NCBI RefSeq assembly: GCF_015070385.1 | Contig: NZ_JADCSA010000006.1 | Span: 62,001 to 126,000 of the forward strand | Direction: 5' to 3' | Origin: Nocardioides malaquae | GTDB taxonomy: Bacteria; Actinomycetota; Actinomycetes; Propionibacteriales; Nocardioidaceae | Length of the DNA: 64,000 bases | In this document: piece by piece, positions 26,825 to 35,017 of the stretch | Position numbering within the stretch: position 1 is the stretch's first letter | Layout: every line of letters starts with the position of its first letter | Program-made: the position numbers and the translations under genes | Notes under the pieces: generated by a model | What the model saw: only the letters and a program-made list of their open reading frames with translations | Told to the model about the DNA's origin: nothing | Databases searched by the model: none

Positions 26825-26973
26825 GTCACGAGCGTAGGGGAGGGGCCGCTGCTGCGGGAGTTGGTCGGAGGTGGCGCCGGCGTGAGCGTGGCAGGTCCAG
26901 GAGGAGGCGCGAACTTCCGCAGCGGTGGCCCCCGGCTAGTTTATGAGGCCGTCTTGGCCGGTCTAGCGGTTGA

Positions 26974-26990
26974 GCTAGAAAGCCAGATAC
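26974..26990. repeat. Left near-direct repeat bracketing the metal-resistance segment
   Basis: GCTAGAAAGCCAGATAC matches GCTAGAAACGCCGATAC at 34992 in 14 of 17 positions in the same orientation. The pair flanks the 8-kb metal-resistance segment almost exactly, and CTAG is otherwise rare here. Could be a degraded insertion-site duplication or attachment core; coincidence is not excluded. Confidence 0.3.
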
Positions 26991-27060
26991 TTCCTGATCG
27001 CCAACTGGCCGCGTTCGGCCTCACCGCCGCCCAGATCACCGCCCGCGTCTACAACCACCC

Positions 27061-27327
27061 CCCACCTCGCCCACGTACGCCACCACCCTTCTCGCCGCCG
27101 TCAGGGTCTACGCCGGTCGCGCGATTCCCGCGGCCAGCCTCCCCGGAGCCTGTGCCCTGCTGGCACTGAACGCGCTGCTCGACGGCAACGGTGCCCTCGC
27201 CCACATCGCGCTCGACAAGATCCCGGAAGGACAGCACACCAGCCTGGCCCGCCTCACCCAAGACCTCGCCGACAGCGGCATCCAGCCGCAGAAACTGGCA
27301 GACATCCTCAACGTCTTCACGACCTGA
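27061..27327 (+). pseudogene. C-terminal fragment of a DUF4192-family gene
   Basis: About 88 codons in one frame ending at TGA 27325, without a start codon or N-terminal domain. The translation (TTLLAAVRVYAGRAIPAAS, then ALNALLDGNGALAHIALDKI and LARLTQDLADSGIQPQKL) matches the C-terminal end of DUF4192 proteins, with the G-x-GALA-x-A-LD pattern. Upstream, a different frame stays open (LVYEAVLAGLAVELESQ...), suggesting a frameshifted remnant rather than an isolated small gene. A matching N-terminal fragment of the same family lies at 33618. Confidence 0.65.
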
Positions 27328-27331
27328 ACAC

Positions 27332-27366
27332 GAGGTAGGCCGCCCATCCGCTGAGCGGCCTACCTC
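27332..27366 (+). terminator. Perfect 12-bp stem terminator hairpin
   Basis: GAGGTAGGCCGC and GCGGCCTACCTC form a perfect 12-bp stem with an 11-nt loop, 5 bp after the stop of the DUF4192 remnant. A strong intrinsic-terminator-like structure that lacks a T run. Confidence 0.7.
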
Positions 27367-27679
27367 ACCCAGCAAGGACAACCCCTACGGGGCAGGCAGC
27401 CCCATCGCAGTCACACGTGACCCATCCGGGACACCAGGGCCGGACGCTGACGCGCCGGCCTCGGACACGGACCTCCGGCCCGCGTCACCACCACAAATCA
27501 CCTTGCTCCCGGCGCCGCCAATCCTGATACGAGCCCCCGCGCGCGCAAGGGCAAGCACGTCGCCTCCGGCGACCCTGGGGCTGGCTGAATCCGGAGGGTA
27601 AGTGGAGGGCGATCGATTCGTGAGCAAGGCATCGGACGATGGGACCGCCGACAGCGCAGCGGGTCGGCCCAAGTTTGGG
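27367..27679. other. Intergenic region without recognised features
   Basis: 313 bp between the DUF4192 remnant terminator and the end of the copper operon. I see no convincing gene, RNA structure or repeat; short open frames here are Pro/Ala-rich shadows. Confidence 0.5.
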
Positions 27680-28312
27680 TCAGGCCAATCTCACTGTGGT
27701 GAGGCAGGTGGGATCGTCTGTGCCTGTCGCGATGTCCGCTTCGCCACTCCTGCCGTCGTGGGTGATCTTTATGGTGCCTTTGATGTCGCGGGGCAGCCAG
27801 AAGCCAACGAACCCATTTTCGAACGTCGTGACTGTTTTCTCTACCAGGACCTCGTCGTTGGTTTCGTCGACGATCTGCACCTCGACCTCAGTGGAGGCGA
27901 GCTCTCCCGTGCAGGTGGTCAGTGAGTGGTTGTAGCACTCGTGGGTTTGATTCACGTATGGCGCGATCGAGAGGTAGAAGGCGTCGTCTGGAATTGCGAT
28001 GCTGACCTCGTCGCCACCGGACGACAGCACCAGTTGGTCAGGGCGCACGGATGCGATCAGGTCTTGTGGCCGCTCTGATCCACCAAGCCGGTCGAGGTGG
28101 TCGATGATTTCGACTACGTCATCCATCCCGCTCATTCCATGCGCGCTGAGCAATTGACTTGCGTCTGCGGCGGTTGCCCCTGTTGCGGACCCGGCCGCGC
28201 CGGTTGCGGTGGTGTCAGAGCTGTCGTCGGTAGTAGAGCAGGCGGTCAGGCCCAACGCGGCTACAAGGCCGAAGGCGCTGACGCGGTTTCTGATGTTTCT
28301 TCTCACGTACAT
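27680..28312 (-). CDS. cueP: CueP-family periplasmic/extracytoplasmic copper-binding lipoprotein
   Basis: 210 residues. A signal with lipobox LTAC (Cys25), a short Ser/Thr linker, then the CueP core. The HECYNHSLTTCTGEL block (Cys126, Cys134) and a third conserved Cys203 (DPTCLTT) match the three-Cys copper site known from Salmonella CueP, which binds copper outside the cytoplasm and can deliver it to superoxide dismutase. Last gene of a six-gene minus-strand copper operon; 21 bp separate it from the DUF3152 gene. Confidence 0.88.
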   Translation of the reverse strand: MYVRRNIRNRVSAFGLVAALGLTACSTTDDSSDTTATGAAGSATGATAADASQLLSAHGMSGMDDVVEIIDHLDRLGGSERPQDLIASVRPDQLVLSSGGDEVSIAIPDDAFYLSIAPYVNQTHECYNHSLTTCTGELASTEVEVQIVDETNDEVLVEKTVTTFENGFVGFWLPRDIKGTIKITHDGRSGEADIATGTDDPTCLTTVRLA

Positions 28313-28333
28313 GTTCCTTTGATGGGGAGCTGG

Positions 28334-29191
28334 CTAGTGGGGCGGGCCATCTGCGGGCCAGGGGTTCGGCGAGCAACCCTCCATCGTGAGGGTCTGCTGC
28401 AGCATGACTGGGGCGGGCGTCCCGGGTTGCGGGCAGGACTGGTGGGGGTATCCGAACGCGTGTCCTGTCTCATGGTTGATGACGTACTGGCGATATTCAC
28501 GAAGGGGCCGCTGGAACGGCTCTGCGCCGAAGAACCACCGCTTGGCGTTGATCACCACCCGGTCCTCGTTTCGGCACGAGACGTCTCCCTTTGTGTCGAG
28601 GGGCGCGCACAGTTGATCGACGGTGTCAGGTGTGGCGAGCAGTATGCGTATCTCTTCGCCGCTGGCAACGCGTTCGAACTCGTGGTCGCCGACGCTTCGC
28701 CATCCCCTGTCGTGTGCAAGCGTCTGGTCGACGATTTTGGCGAACTCGGCCGGGTCAACGTCGAGCCCTTCTTCCACGGCTACGGAGTAACGCAATGGTG
28801 CAGGTCCAGTGCTGGCCCCTGCGCTTGTGGCGAGCATGAACTCTCCTGTCCCTGCTTGCGGCACCTGAGGTGTCAGCGTGACCGGTGGCGCAATGGGCGA
28901 GAGCCGCGAAGGCGACGTCGCCGGCGAAGGCGGCGATGGCGGCGTGTCGGCCAATGACGATTTCGTCGTGTTGGCGGGTGCTGGTTGCGACGAGTTCCAG
29001 AACGTGAGCGCGCCGGTGAGCGCGATGACGCCAGTTGCAACTGCGAGGCCGAGCAGGATTCGGGTCGTTCGGTGGTGTGGCCGCGCACTTTCTGCTCGAC
29101 GCCTGCCAACAGCGCGTGGCCTGTTCGCTCGGCGCCGGCCGACATCGGCTCGCGCGCCGCGTGCGCGGCGTGCTCCTGGCTGTCGGTTCAC
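28334..29191 (-). CDS. DUF3152 metallopeptidase-like membrane-anchored protein
   Basis: 285 residues from a GTG sharing 4 bp (GTGA) with the stop of the preceding gene. A very basic N-terminus, one TM segment (ILLGLAVATGVIALTGALTFW), a Pro/Ser linker of about 60 residues, then a DUF3152 domain with HETGHAFGYPH, an HExxHxxGxxH-like zinc motif in which the first residues read H-E-T-G-H. It probably acts outside the cell as a protease or metal-binding protein. Membership in a copper operon is unusual; the intact zinc site argues it is functional. Confidence 0.8.
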   Translation of the reverse strand: MNRQPGARRARGARADVGRRRANRPRAVGRRRAESARPHHRTTRILLGLAVATGVIALTGALTFWNSSQPAPANTTKSSLADTPPSPPSPATSPSRLSPIAPPVTLTPQVPQAGTGEFMLATSAGASTGPAPLRYSVAVEEGLDVDPAEFAKIVDQTLAHDRGWRSVGDHEFERVASGEEIRILLATPDTVDQLCAPLDTKGDVSCRNEDRVVINAKRWFFGAEPFQRPLREYRQYVINHETGHAFGYPHQSCPQPGTPAPVMLQQTLTMEGCSPNPWPADGPPH

Positions 29192-30039
29192 GAGATGACC
29201 TGGATCAAGGGCACCCAGGTGCGTCCGACGTCCTCGGATCGGTAGATGCCCTGATCCGTGGCGGCGTGCCATTGCTGCCCCGTTACGTCGAATGCTTCCG
29301 GGTCCCCCGGAACTCGGCCAACACGATCCCAGGTCTCCCCTTGGTCGTTGCTGGAGTAGACCGATCCGTCAGCGGCGAGTCCGGCAAGCTGATCGGACGT
29401 GGGCCATCCCAGGAAGACCAGCGGAGGTGCAGAGTCGAGAGTGATCGAGGTCGAGTCGACTCCACGCAGTTGCAGTTCCCCTTCAGGCGATGAAGTGAGG
29501 ACCTCTTGTGTGTTTGAGGGGTTGATGACGAGATCAATGACCGGTTCCTCGGCCACGACCGACCAGTTCTTGCGATCTGTCGCAGTCAGCAGCCGGCCAG
29601 TCACCGAGTCGAAGGCATAGATACGGTCTCCCACCACGTCGAGGGCGTGGAAGTCAGCCTCGCCCTTCAACGAAACGCTCGACCAGGTGCTGGCTGCGTC
29701 AGTCGATTCGATCATTCCGAGATGAGGTGGAAGGTCTTCCCTCATGTCGGGGTGGCCGCTTCCCAGGAAGTGGTCGGGTCCGATGATGGTGAACGCCATG
29801 GTGTCCTGCCATCGATCGGCGATCCTGGCCAGGGAACCGTCATCACCAATGCGGATGACTCCGAAGTGGGTCGCGGCATAGAGCATCTGGTCACCTGGGT
29901 TGACTCCGAGGCCGTGGACGTGACCCAGCGACTGGACCTCCGATGTGGCGGGCGCGGCGGGCTCCTCTTCAGCGGCGCAACCGGTGGTCAGGATGAGCGC
30001 GCCGATCGCGAAACTGGCGAGCAGATTGCGGGCAAGCAT
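29188..30039 (-). CDS. F510_1955-type beta-propeller lipoprotein (sialidase-like repeats)
   Basis: 283 residues with a lipoprotein signal ending LTTGC (Cys21). The mature part has BNR/sialidase-like repeats (STDAASTWSSVSL, SSNDQGETWDRVGRV, SEDVGRTWVPL) and a characteristic LGHVHGLGVNPGDQMLYAATHFGVIRI opening shared by proteins that co-occur with DUF305 and copper ATPases in Actinobacteria. The name glycosylhydrolase used for the family is not supported by visible catalytic residues. Likely an extracellular copper-homeostasis scaffold. Coupled to the DUF3152 gene. Confidence 0.78.
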   Translation of the reverse strand: MLARNLLASFAIGALILTTGCAAEEEPAAPATSEVQSLGHVHGLGVNPGDQMLYAATHFGVIRIGDDGSLARIADRWQDTMAFTIIGPDHFLGSGHPDMREDLPPHLGMIESTDAASTWSSVSLKGEADFHALDVVGDRIYAFDSVTGRLLTATDRKNWSVVAEEPVIDLVINPSNTQEVLTSSPEGELQLRGVDSTSITLDSAPPLVFLGWPTSDQLAGLAADGSVYSSNDQGETWDRVGRVPGDPEAFDVTGQQWHAATDQGIYRSEDVGRTWVPLIQVIS

Positions 30040-30108
30040 GATTGTTCCTGTCGATCAAGGCATGAAGGGTTGGGGCCGACCACATAGGTGGTCGACCCCA
30101 AGGGGCGA

Positions 30109-30705
30109 TCAGGACCCGAGCAGGTCCTTCATGGTCGTGATCTCGGTGTCTTGCGATGTCGCGATCGACTCTGCGAGTTCGACCGCGGGCCCAAAGACGC
30201 CTTGTTCTTGTTCTGTTTTGGCCATCTCGATGGCACCTTCGTGGTGTTCGATCATCATTTCCAGCCACATCCGCTGGAAGTCAGCGCCGCTGGCAGCCTC
30301 GAGCTTGGCCATGTCGTCGGCCGACATCATTCCGGGCATGTCAGCGTCCATTTCCATGTCGCCGTGCGCGTTCGCATGGTCGCGCGAAGTCTCGGGAATG
30401 GGCTTGTCCCACTGGGTAAGCCAGTCGACCATCTGCTCAATCTCGGGGGCCTGTGCCGCACGGATGCCCTCGACGAGCTCGGCGACCTCAGGATCCAGCT
30501 CGCGGCCCTGAGTCATGTCAACCATCGACAGTGCCTGGGCGTGGTGCTGCACCATGTCGGTGGCGAACGTGACGTCAGCGTCGTTGAACTTGCTTCCGTC
30601 AGAAGCAGTGCGAGTCTCGGGTGTGGGTTCGTCGTCACTGCCACATGCGGTGAGCAGAGCCAGGGCGAATACGACTGTAAATAATGCTGCAAGCTTCTTG
30701 ATCAT
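30109..30705 (-). CDS. DUF305-family copper-associated lipoprotein
   Basis: 198 residues from ATG 30705, with AAGGAG 8 nt upstream. Lipobox LLTAC. Two DUF305 repeats each carry the metal-ligand-like HH motif (DMVQHHAQALSM and EMMIEHHEGAIEMAK), joined by a Met/His/Asp-rich stretch (HANAHGDMEMDADMPGMM). DUF305 proteins are ferritin-like helical bundles that cluster with copper resistance genes. Third gene of the copper operon. Confidence 0.88.
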   Translation of the reverse strand: MIKKLAALFTVVFALALLTACGSDDEPTPETRTASDGSKFNDADVTFATDMVQHHAQALSMVDMTQGRELDPEVAELVEGIRAAQAPEIEQMVDWLTQWDKPIPETSRDHANAHGDMEMDADMPGMMSADDMAKLEAASGADFQRMWLEMMIEHHEGAIEMAKTEQEQGVFGPAVELAESIATSQDTEITTMKDLLGS

Positions 30706-30791
30706 TGATGCTCCTTGTTGGTCTGTTGGGAAACGTGATGGGCATGCCAAGGACTCGACCGCACCTGGGGCACAGTCGAGTCGGGCGCCCA

Positions 30792-31238
30792 TCAGTTCCG
30801 TAGGACCGACAGTTTGTAGATGCAAGGAGGATCTGGATCGCGCGCGGCGGCTTGCGGGATCGGGGCCGACCTTGGAGCACGTTCTTGAAGGAAGACCAAT
30901 CCGCGGGGTAGCCCGCGCAGGAGCCGCAGCAGCAAGAGCCCCACGAGCAGGACAGCCAGGCACAGGCCCACCATCGTCATGGCCCCGTCGCCGTCGTCAT
31001 CCGGCTCGGCGGCACTACTCAGCGTGGCCTGCTCTGGAGCGGTCTCGCTTGCGTGGCTCACGTCTCCTGCGTGAGCCATGAGCGTCATCTGCGTTGCGCC
31101 TGTGTCACTCACCGCGTGTCCCGCGGTGCCGTGGCCGCCGAGGCCATGCATGGCGAACAGTCCCAAGAACACGCCCACAAGGACCAGCAGGCGTGCTGCA
31201 GGTCGGTGCGGGGCGCTCCAGCGAGCGTTTAGGGTCAT
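30792..31238 (-). CDS. DUF6153-family small membrane protein
   Basis: 148 residues from ATG 31238. Two TM segments (about 17-34 and 88-108) enclose a His/Met/Gly-rich external loop (AMHGLGGHGTAGHAV, TQMTLMAHAGDVSHAS). It ends with the family's typical C-terminus (CIYKLSVLRN). These proteins occur beside DUF305 and copper ATPases; external His/Met residues suggest copper capture. Second gene of the operon, 80 bp after the P-ATPase stop. Confidence 0.75.
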   Translation of the reverse strand: MTLNARWSAPHRPAARLLVLVGVFLGLFAMHGLGGHGTAGHAVSDTGATQMTLMAHAGDVSHASETAPEQATLSSAAEPDDDGDGAMTMVGLCLAVLLVGLLLLRLLRGLPRGLVFLQERAPRSAPIPQAAARDPDPPCIYKLSVLRN

Positions 31239-31318
31239 CGCCAGCAGTCTAGTTGGCCTGCCTTTGGGGACAGTAGGTGACTTCACTGGATGTGGGTCAG
31301 ATGGACGGGGTGCGGCGT

Positions 31319-33484
31319 TCAGTTGGACGCCGTGCGGTTCAGAGTCCTCGCCGCGCTCTGTTCAGGCGTCAGGTCCAATCTGCGTAGGAGTTGCGCGTTC
31401 AGGGCCACGACGACGGTGGAGGCGGACATCAAGATCGCTCCGACGCTCATCGGCAACACGAACCCGACCGGTGCCAGGACACCTGCGGCGAGGGGGACGC
31501 TGATGAGGTTGTATCCAGCTGCCCACCAGAGGTTCTGTTTCATTTTGCGGTATGCCGCATTCGACAGTTCGAAGATCGACAGCACCGAACGCGGATCCGA
31601 ACTGGCCAGGATCACCCCGGCCGAGCCGATCGCCACATCTGTGCCTGCGCCGATAGCGATACCAACATCGGCCTGCGCCAAGGCTGGAGCGTCGTTGACG
31701 CCGTCGCCGACCATGGCCACCTTCCGGCCTTCACGCTGGAGTTCGGCAACCTTGGCTGCCTTGTCTTCGGGCCGCACACTGGCGAACACCCGGTCGATGC
31801 CGAGTTCAGCAGCGACTGTTTCAGCGACCGCCTGGGCATCACCGGTGATCATCACGACTTGCGCGCCCACTGCATGGAGCGCGTCCACTGCGTCGTGTGA
31901 CTCAAGGCGGATTTCATCGGCCAGGCGCAGGGCGCCGATCACCTCACCGTCGGCGACGACGTGCAAGATGATGGCGCCCTCGGTGCGCCACTTGTCGGCG
32001 ATCGGCAACTCCGACAGGCCGTGGTGCTCCAGCAGATACGGTCCTCCGACCTCAACCACGGAGCCATCGACCCTCGCGCGGACGCCAACTGCCGGTGAGG
32101 ACGAGAATTCCGCGTACGCCGGAACGTCCAGGCTCCGGTGCTTCGCAGCGCCGGTCACCGCTCTTGCGAGCGGGTGCTCGCTGTCGCTCTCGGCTGCGGC
32201 AGCAAGTGACAGGACCGCGTCTTCGGAGTACCCATCGATTGGCTCGATGCCGGTGACGGTCGGCTCGCCCTTGGTCAAGGTTCCGGTCTTGTCGAAGAGC
32301 ACGGCGTCCACCGTGCGCATGGATTCCAACGCCAGGCGATCCTTGATCAGCACGCCACCGCGAGCCGCGCGTTCGGTCGCGATCGACACCACGAGTGGGA
32401 TCGCCAGGCCCAGTGCATGGGGGCACGCGATCACCAGCACGGTGATCGTGCGTACGACGCCGTCATCGGGCAGCCCGACGAGTGTCCACACGATGGCGGT
32501 GATGACCGCGGAGCCCAGCGCGAACCAGAACAGCCAGCCGGCTGCGGTATCGGCGATCCGTTGCGCACGCGAGGAGGAAGCCTGCGCATCCGCGACAAGC
32601 TTCTGGATGCCAGCCAACGCAGTGTCATCACCAATGGCGGTGACTTCCACCCGCAAGCCAGAGTCGGTGGCGACCGTTCCAGCGACCACCGACTCTCCCA
32701 CCTCTCGACGTACGGTCTTGGACTCGCCGGTGACCATGGACTCGTCCATGCTCGCGCTGCCGTCCACGATTTTGCCGTCGGCAGGAACCGCTGCCCCGGG
32801 GCGAACGATGACCACGTCGCCCACTGCCAGGTCCGAGGGAGCAACCTTCACGACGGCGTCGCCGTCGACCTTCTCGGCCTCATCGGGCAACAGCGCGGCC
32901 AGGGAGTCCAACGCGGAGGTGGTCTGGGCCAGCGAGCGCATCTCGATCCAGTGCCCAAGGAGCATGATCACGACCAGCAGGGCCAACTCCCACCAGAAGT
33001 CCAGTTGGTCGTCCAACACATCCAACGTGGAGCCCCACGAGGACACGAACGCGACAGAGATGGCCAACCCGATGAGCAACATCATCCCGGGCTTGCGCGA
33101 CCGAATCTCCGAGACCGCGCCCGTCAGGAACGGCCAGCCGCCCCAGACGTAGAGCACTGTGCCCAGGATCGGCGAGACCCACTGGACCCATTCACCATCT
33201 GGTAGGTGATAGCCGACCAGATGGGCGAACATCGCGTTGAATGCCACCACAGGGACCGCCAAGACCAGCATGATCCAGAACAGTCGTCGGAACTGGCCCA
33301 CGTGGTCGCCGTGCCCGGAGTGGCCGCCGTGTTCGTGGTGCTCGCCGTGGCCCTCGTGCGCAGAGGGGCCATGTTCGTGATCCCCAGGGGCGTCCCGAAG
33401 GTCTGCGCCGCCTCCCTGGTGGCCAGCATGATGGCCCGCGTCATCCGTACGGTGTTCGTGCTGATGATCGCGATGCGTACTCAT
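31319..33484 (-). CDS. Heavy-metal P1B-type ATPase, CopB-like copper exporter
   Basis: 721 residues from ATG 33484. The His/Gly/Asp-rich N-terminus (first about 60 residues) replaces the usual CxxC metal-binding domains and is typical of CopB-type pumps. Ion-path motif ACPHALGLAIP (CPH), actuator TGES, phosphorylation motif DKTGTLTKGE, the HP dipeptide in SEHPLARAV, and GDGVNDAPALAQAD in the hinge are all present. It exports copper (CPH pumps handle Cu(I), Cu(II) or Ag) across the membrane. First gene of the copper operon, with a CsoR-like inverted repeat 11 bp upstream of the start. Confidence 0.92.
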   Translation of the reverse strand: MSTHRDHQHEHRTDDAGHHAGHQGGGADLRDAPGDHEHGPSAHEGHGEHHEHGGHSGHGDHVGQFRRLFWIMLVLAVPVVAFNAMFAHLVGYHLPDGEWVQWVSPILGTVLYVWGGWPFLTGAVSEIRSRKPGMMLLIGLAISVAFVSSWGSTLDVLDDQLDFWWELALLVVIMLLGHWIEMRSLAQTTSALDSLAALLPDEAEKVDGDAVVKVAPSDLAVGDVVIVRPGAAVPADGKIVDGSASMDESMVTGESKTVRREVGESVVAGTVATDSGLRVEVTAIGDDTALAGIQKLVADAQASSSRAQRIADTAAGWLFWFALGSAVITAIVWTLVGLPDDGVVRTITVLVIACPHALGLAIPLVVSIATERAARGGVLIKDRLALESMRTVDAVLFDKTGTLTKGEPTVTGIEPIDGYSEDAVLSLAAAAESDSEHPLARAVTGAAKHRSLDVPAYAEFSSSPAVGVRARVDGSVVEVGGPYLLEHHGLSELPIADKWRTEGAIILHVVADGEVIGALRLADEIRLESHDAVDALHAVGAQVVMITGDAQAVAETVAAELGIDRVFASVRPEDKAAKVAELQREGRKVAMVGDGVNDAPALAQADVGIAIGAGTDVAIGSAGVILASSDPRSVLSIFELSNAAYRKMKQNLWWAAGYNLISVPLAAGVLAPVGFVLPMSVGAILMSASTVVVALNAQLLRRLDLTPEQSAARTLNRTASN

Positions 33485-33494
33485 ACCATGAGGG

Positions 33495-33513
33495 TATACC
33501 CCCCCTGGGTATA
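33495..33513. promoter_or_regulatory. CsoR-like copper operator at the head of the copper operon
   Basis: TATACCC-CCCCT-GGGTATA, a perfect 7-5-7 inverted repeat with the GC-rich centre typical of CsoR-family sites (ATACCC...GGGTAT). It ends 10 bp before the P-ATPase ATG on its transcribed side, where a bound repressor would block transcription until Cu(I) releases it. No csoR gene is in this window, so the repressor must act from elsewhere. Confidence 0.72.
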
Positions 33514-33617
33514 TTTCCACCAAGCGCCACCGCGAACGAAAGGGTGCGTCGATCACTATTGCGACACCTGATGTGAGGGTTTTTCAGCCTCTGGATCGGA
33601 CCGCGCACCTGACAGGT

Positions 33618-33900
33618 ATGACCCTCTCCATTCACTCCCCCGACGAGCTGATCGCCGCCGTCCCCCACCTGCTCGGATTCAAGGCCGAGGAGTCGATCGT
33701 GTTCGTGCCACTACGCCCCGATCTGCCCCTCGCCCGCGTCGACCTACCCACCACTGCCAGCCAACGCAACGAGGTCTGGGGCGCCATCCGCGGAGCGTTC
33801 AGTTGCTACGCCCCAACCGGGCGCCAGTGTCGCCATCGTCTGCATGACCCACGGGTCTTGCGGGACAGCCCGCCAGGCGTGCCGTCGTTCCTCTCGATAA
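33618..33900 (+). pseudogene. N-terminal fragment of a DUF4192-family gene, frameshifted
   Basis: Begins MTLSIHSPDELIAAVPHLLGFKAEES at ATG 33618 and continues as the DUF4192 N-terminal domain (VFVPLRPDLPLARVDLPTT) to about base 33820. After that the open frame loses family character, while another frame reads ASVAIVCMTHG, the next beta strand of the domain, and stops at about 33900. So the gene is frameshifted and lacks its last two-thirds. It is a candidate partner of the C-terminal remnant at 27061, though the order is reversed relative to a simple insertion. Confidence 0.7.
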
Positions 33901-33983
33901 GTAGCGGTGGTGTCCGGTGAGGGTTCCCCTTACGGGCATGCGATCTGGGCTGACGCCTGTGACCGAGTGTTCAGTGCGCGCTG

Positions 33984-33989
33984 TATAAT
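33984..33989 (+). promoter_or_regulatory. Consensus -10 element of the CmtR-like gene
   Basis: TATAAT, 7 bp upstream of the ATG at 33997. A perfect -10 hexamer is rare in this GC-rich sequence. The expected start site falls at or within a few bases of the ATG, so the mRNA is probably leaderless. No clear -35 seen. Confidence 0.5.
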
Positions 33990-33996
33990 TCAGTCC

Positions 33997-34356
33997 ATGC
34001 TGACTATTGCTTCGCGTCTCGACGTGATGAACCGCCTGGGTCGTGCACTGGCCGACCCCACTCGATCCCGGATCATCTTGACCCTGCTCGACCATCCCGC
34101 TTACCCGGCGGAACTGGCCCGAGATCTGGACCTGACACGCCCGAACGTGTCCAACCACCTGGCATGCCTGCGCGATTGCGGGATCGTCGTCTCCGAGCCC
34201 GAGGGTCGTCGGACACGATATGAGATCGCCGATTCGCACCTGGCGCAGGCGCTGACGGCACTGGTCGATGCCACCCTGGCAGTGGACGAAGACGCCCCGT
34301 GCATCGATCCCGCCTGCTCGCTTCCCGGATGCGACGCAGCTGGGGAGGGCGCATGA
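33997..34356 (+). CDS. CmtR-like ArsR/SmtB-family Cd(II)/Pb(II)-responsive repressor
   Basis: 119 residues from ATG 33997. Winged HTH (YPAELARDLDLTRPNVSNHLACLRDCG) with Cys57 and Cys61 in the recognition-helix segment and Cys102 in the C-terminal tail (DEDAPCIDPAC). These are the same positions as the metal ligands of Mycobacterium tuberculosis CmtR, so the effector is very likely Cd(II) or Pb(II). The start overlaps a near-consensus promoter. The stop overlaps the ATG of the CadD transporter, forming a metal-induced repressor-transporter operon. An in-frame extension to 33907 is not supported. Confidence 0.9.
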   Translation: MLTIASRLDVMNRLGRALADPTRSRIILTLLDHPAYPAELARDLDLTRPNVSNHLACLRDCGIVVSEPEGRRTRYEIADSHLAQALTALVDATLAVDEDAPCIDPACSLPGCDAAGEGA

Positions 34357-34955
34357 TCCTCACCTCGGTCTTGCAGGCGATGGGCCTGTTCGCAGCGACC
34401 AACATCGACGACATCATCGTGCTCTCCCTCTTCTTCGCGCGAGGGGCAGGCCAGCGCGGCACTACCGCCCGCATTCTGGCCGGCCAGTACCTCGGATTCG
34501 CCGGCATCCTCGGTGCCGCGGTCCTGGTGACCATCGGTGCCGGAGCATTCCTGCCCTCGGCAGCCATCCCGTACTTCGGTCTCATCCCTCTGGGCCTCGG
34601 CCTCTGGGCCGCATGGCAGGCCTGGCGCGGAGACGATGACGACGATGACGACCAAGCCAAGGTTGCCGGCAAGAAGGTCGGCGTGTGGACAGTCGCAGGC
34701 GTCACCCTTGCCAACGGCGGCGACAACATCGGCGTCTACACCCCTGTCTTCCTCAGCGTGGAACCTCTCGCAGTAGTCGCCTACTGCATCGTCTTCCTCG
34801 CGCTCGTCGCGGTCCTGGTGGCCCTGGCAAAGTTCGTCGCCACCCGCCCCCCGATCGCCGAAGTGCTCGAACGCTGGGAGCACATCCTCTTCCCCATCGT
34901 TCTCATCGGCCTCGGCATCGTGATCCTCGTCAGCGGCGGAGCCTTCGGACTCTGA
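34353..34955 (+). CDS. cadD: CadD-family cadmium resistance transporter
   Basis: 200 residues from ATG 34353, overlapping the repressor stop by 4 bp, with GGGGAGG 5 nt upstream. About five TM segments. The family motifs FAATNIDDIIVLSLFF and ANGGDNIGVYTPVF, thought to line the ion path, are intact, with an Asp-rich cytosolic loop (GDDDDDDDQAK) between the two halves. CadD proteins lower cytosolic cadmium. Control by the coupled CmtR-like repressor is strongly implied. Confidence 0.9.
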   Translation: MILTSVLQAMGLFAATNIDDIIVLSLFFARGAGQRGTTARILAGQYLGFAGILGAAVLVTIGAGAFLPSAAIPYFGLIPLGLGLWAAWQAWRGDDDDDDDQAKVAGKKVGVWTVAGVTLANGGDNIGVYTPVFLSVEPLAVVAYCIVFLALVAVLVALAKFVATRPPIAEVLERWEHILFPIVLIGLGIVILVSGGAFGL

Positions 34956-34991
34956 CGCTGATACGACACTCTGGCCAAATCTAGGGAGTCT

Positions 34992-35008
34992 GCTAGAAAC
35001 GCCGATAC
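34992..35008. repeat. Right near-direct repeat bracketing the metal-resistance segment
   Basis: GCTAGAAACGCCGATAC, 14 of 17 positions identical to the sequence at 26974. It lies 10 bp before the AAA ATPase start, exactly where chromosomal genes resume. Confidence 0.3.
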
Positions 35009-35017
35009 CGTCCCATC

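Noticed and set aside
26837-27060. Open frame reading LVYEAVLAGLAVELESQ upstream of the DUF4192 remnant
   Set aside because: Could be coding, but it has no start or end of its own and no recognisable family; treated as part of a possible frameshifted remnant.
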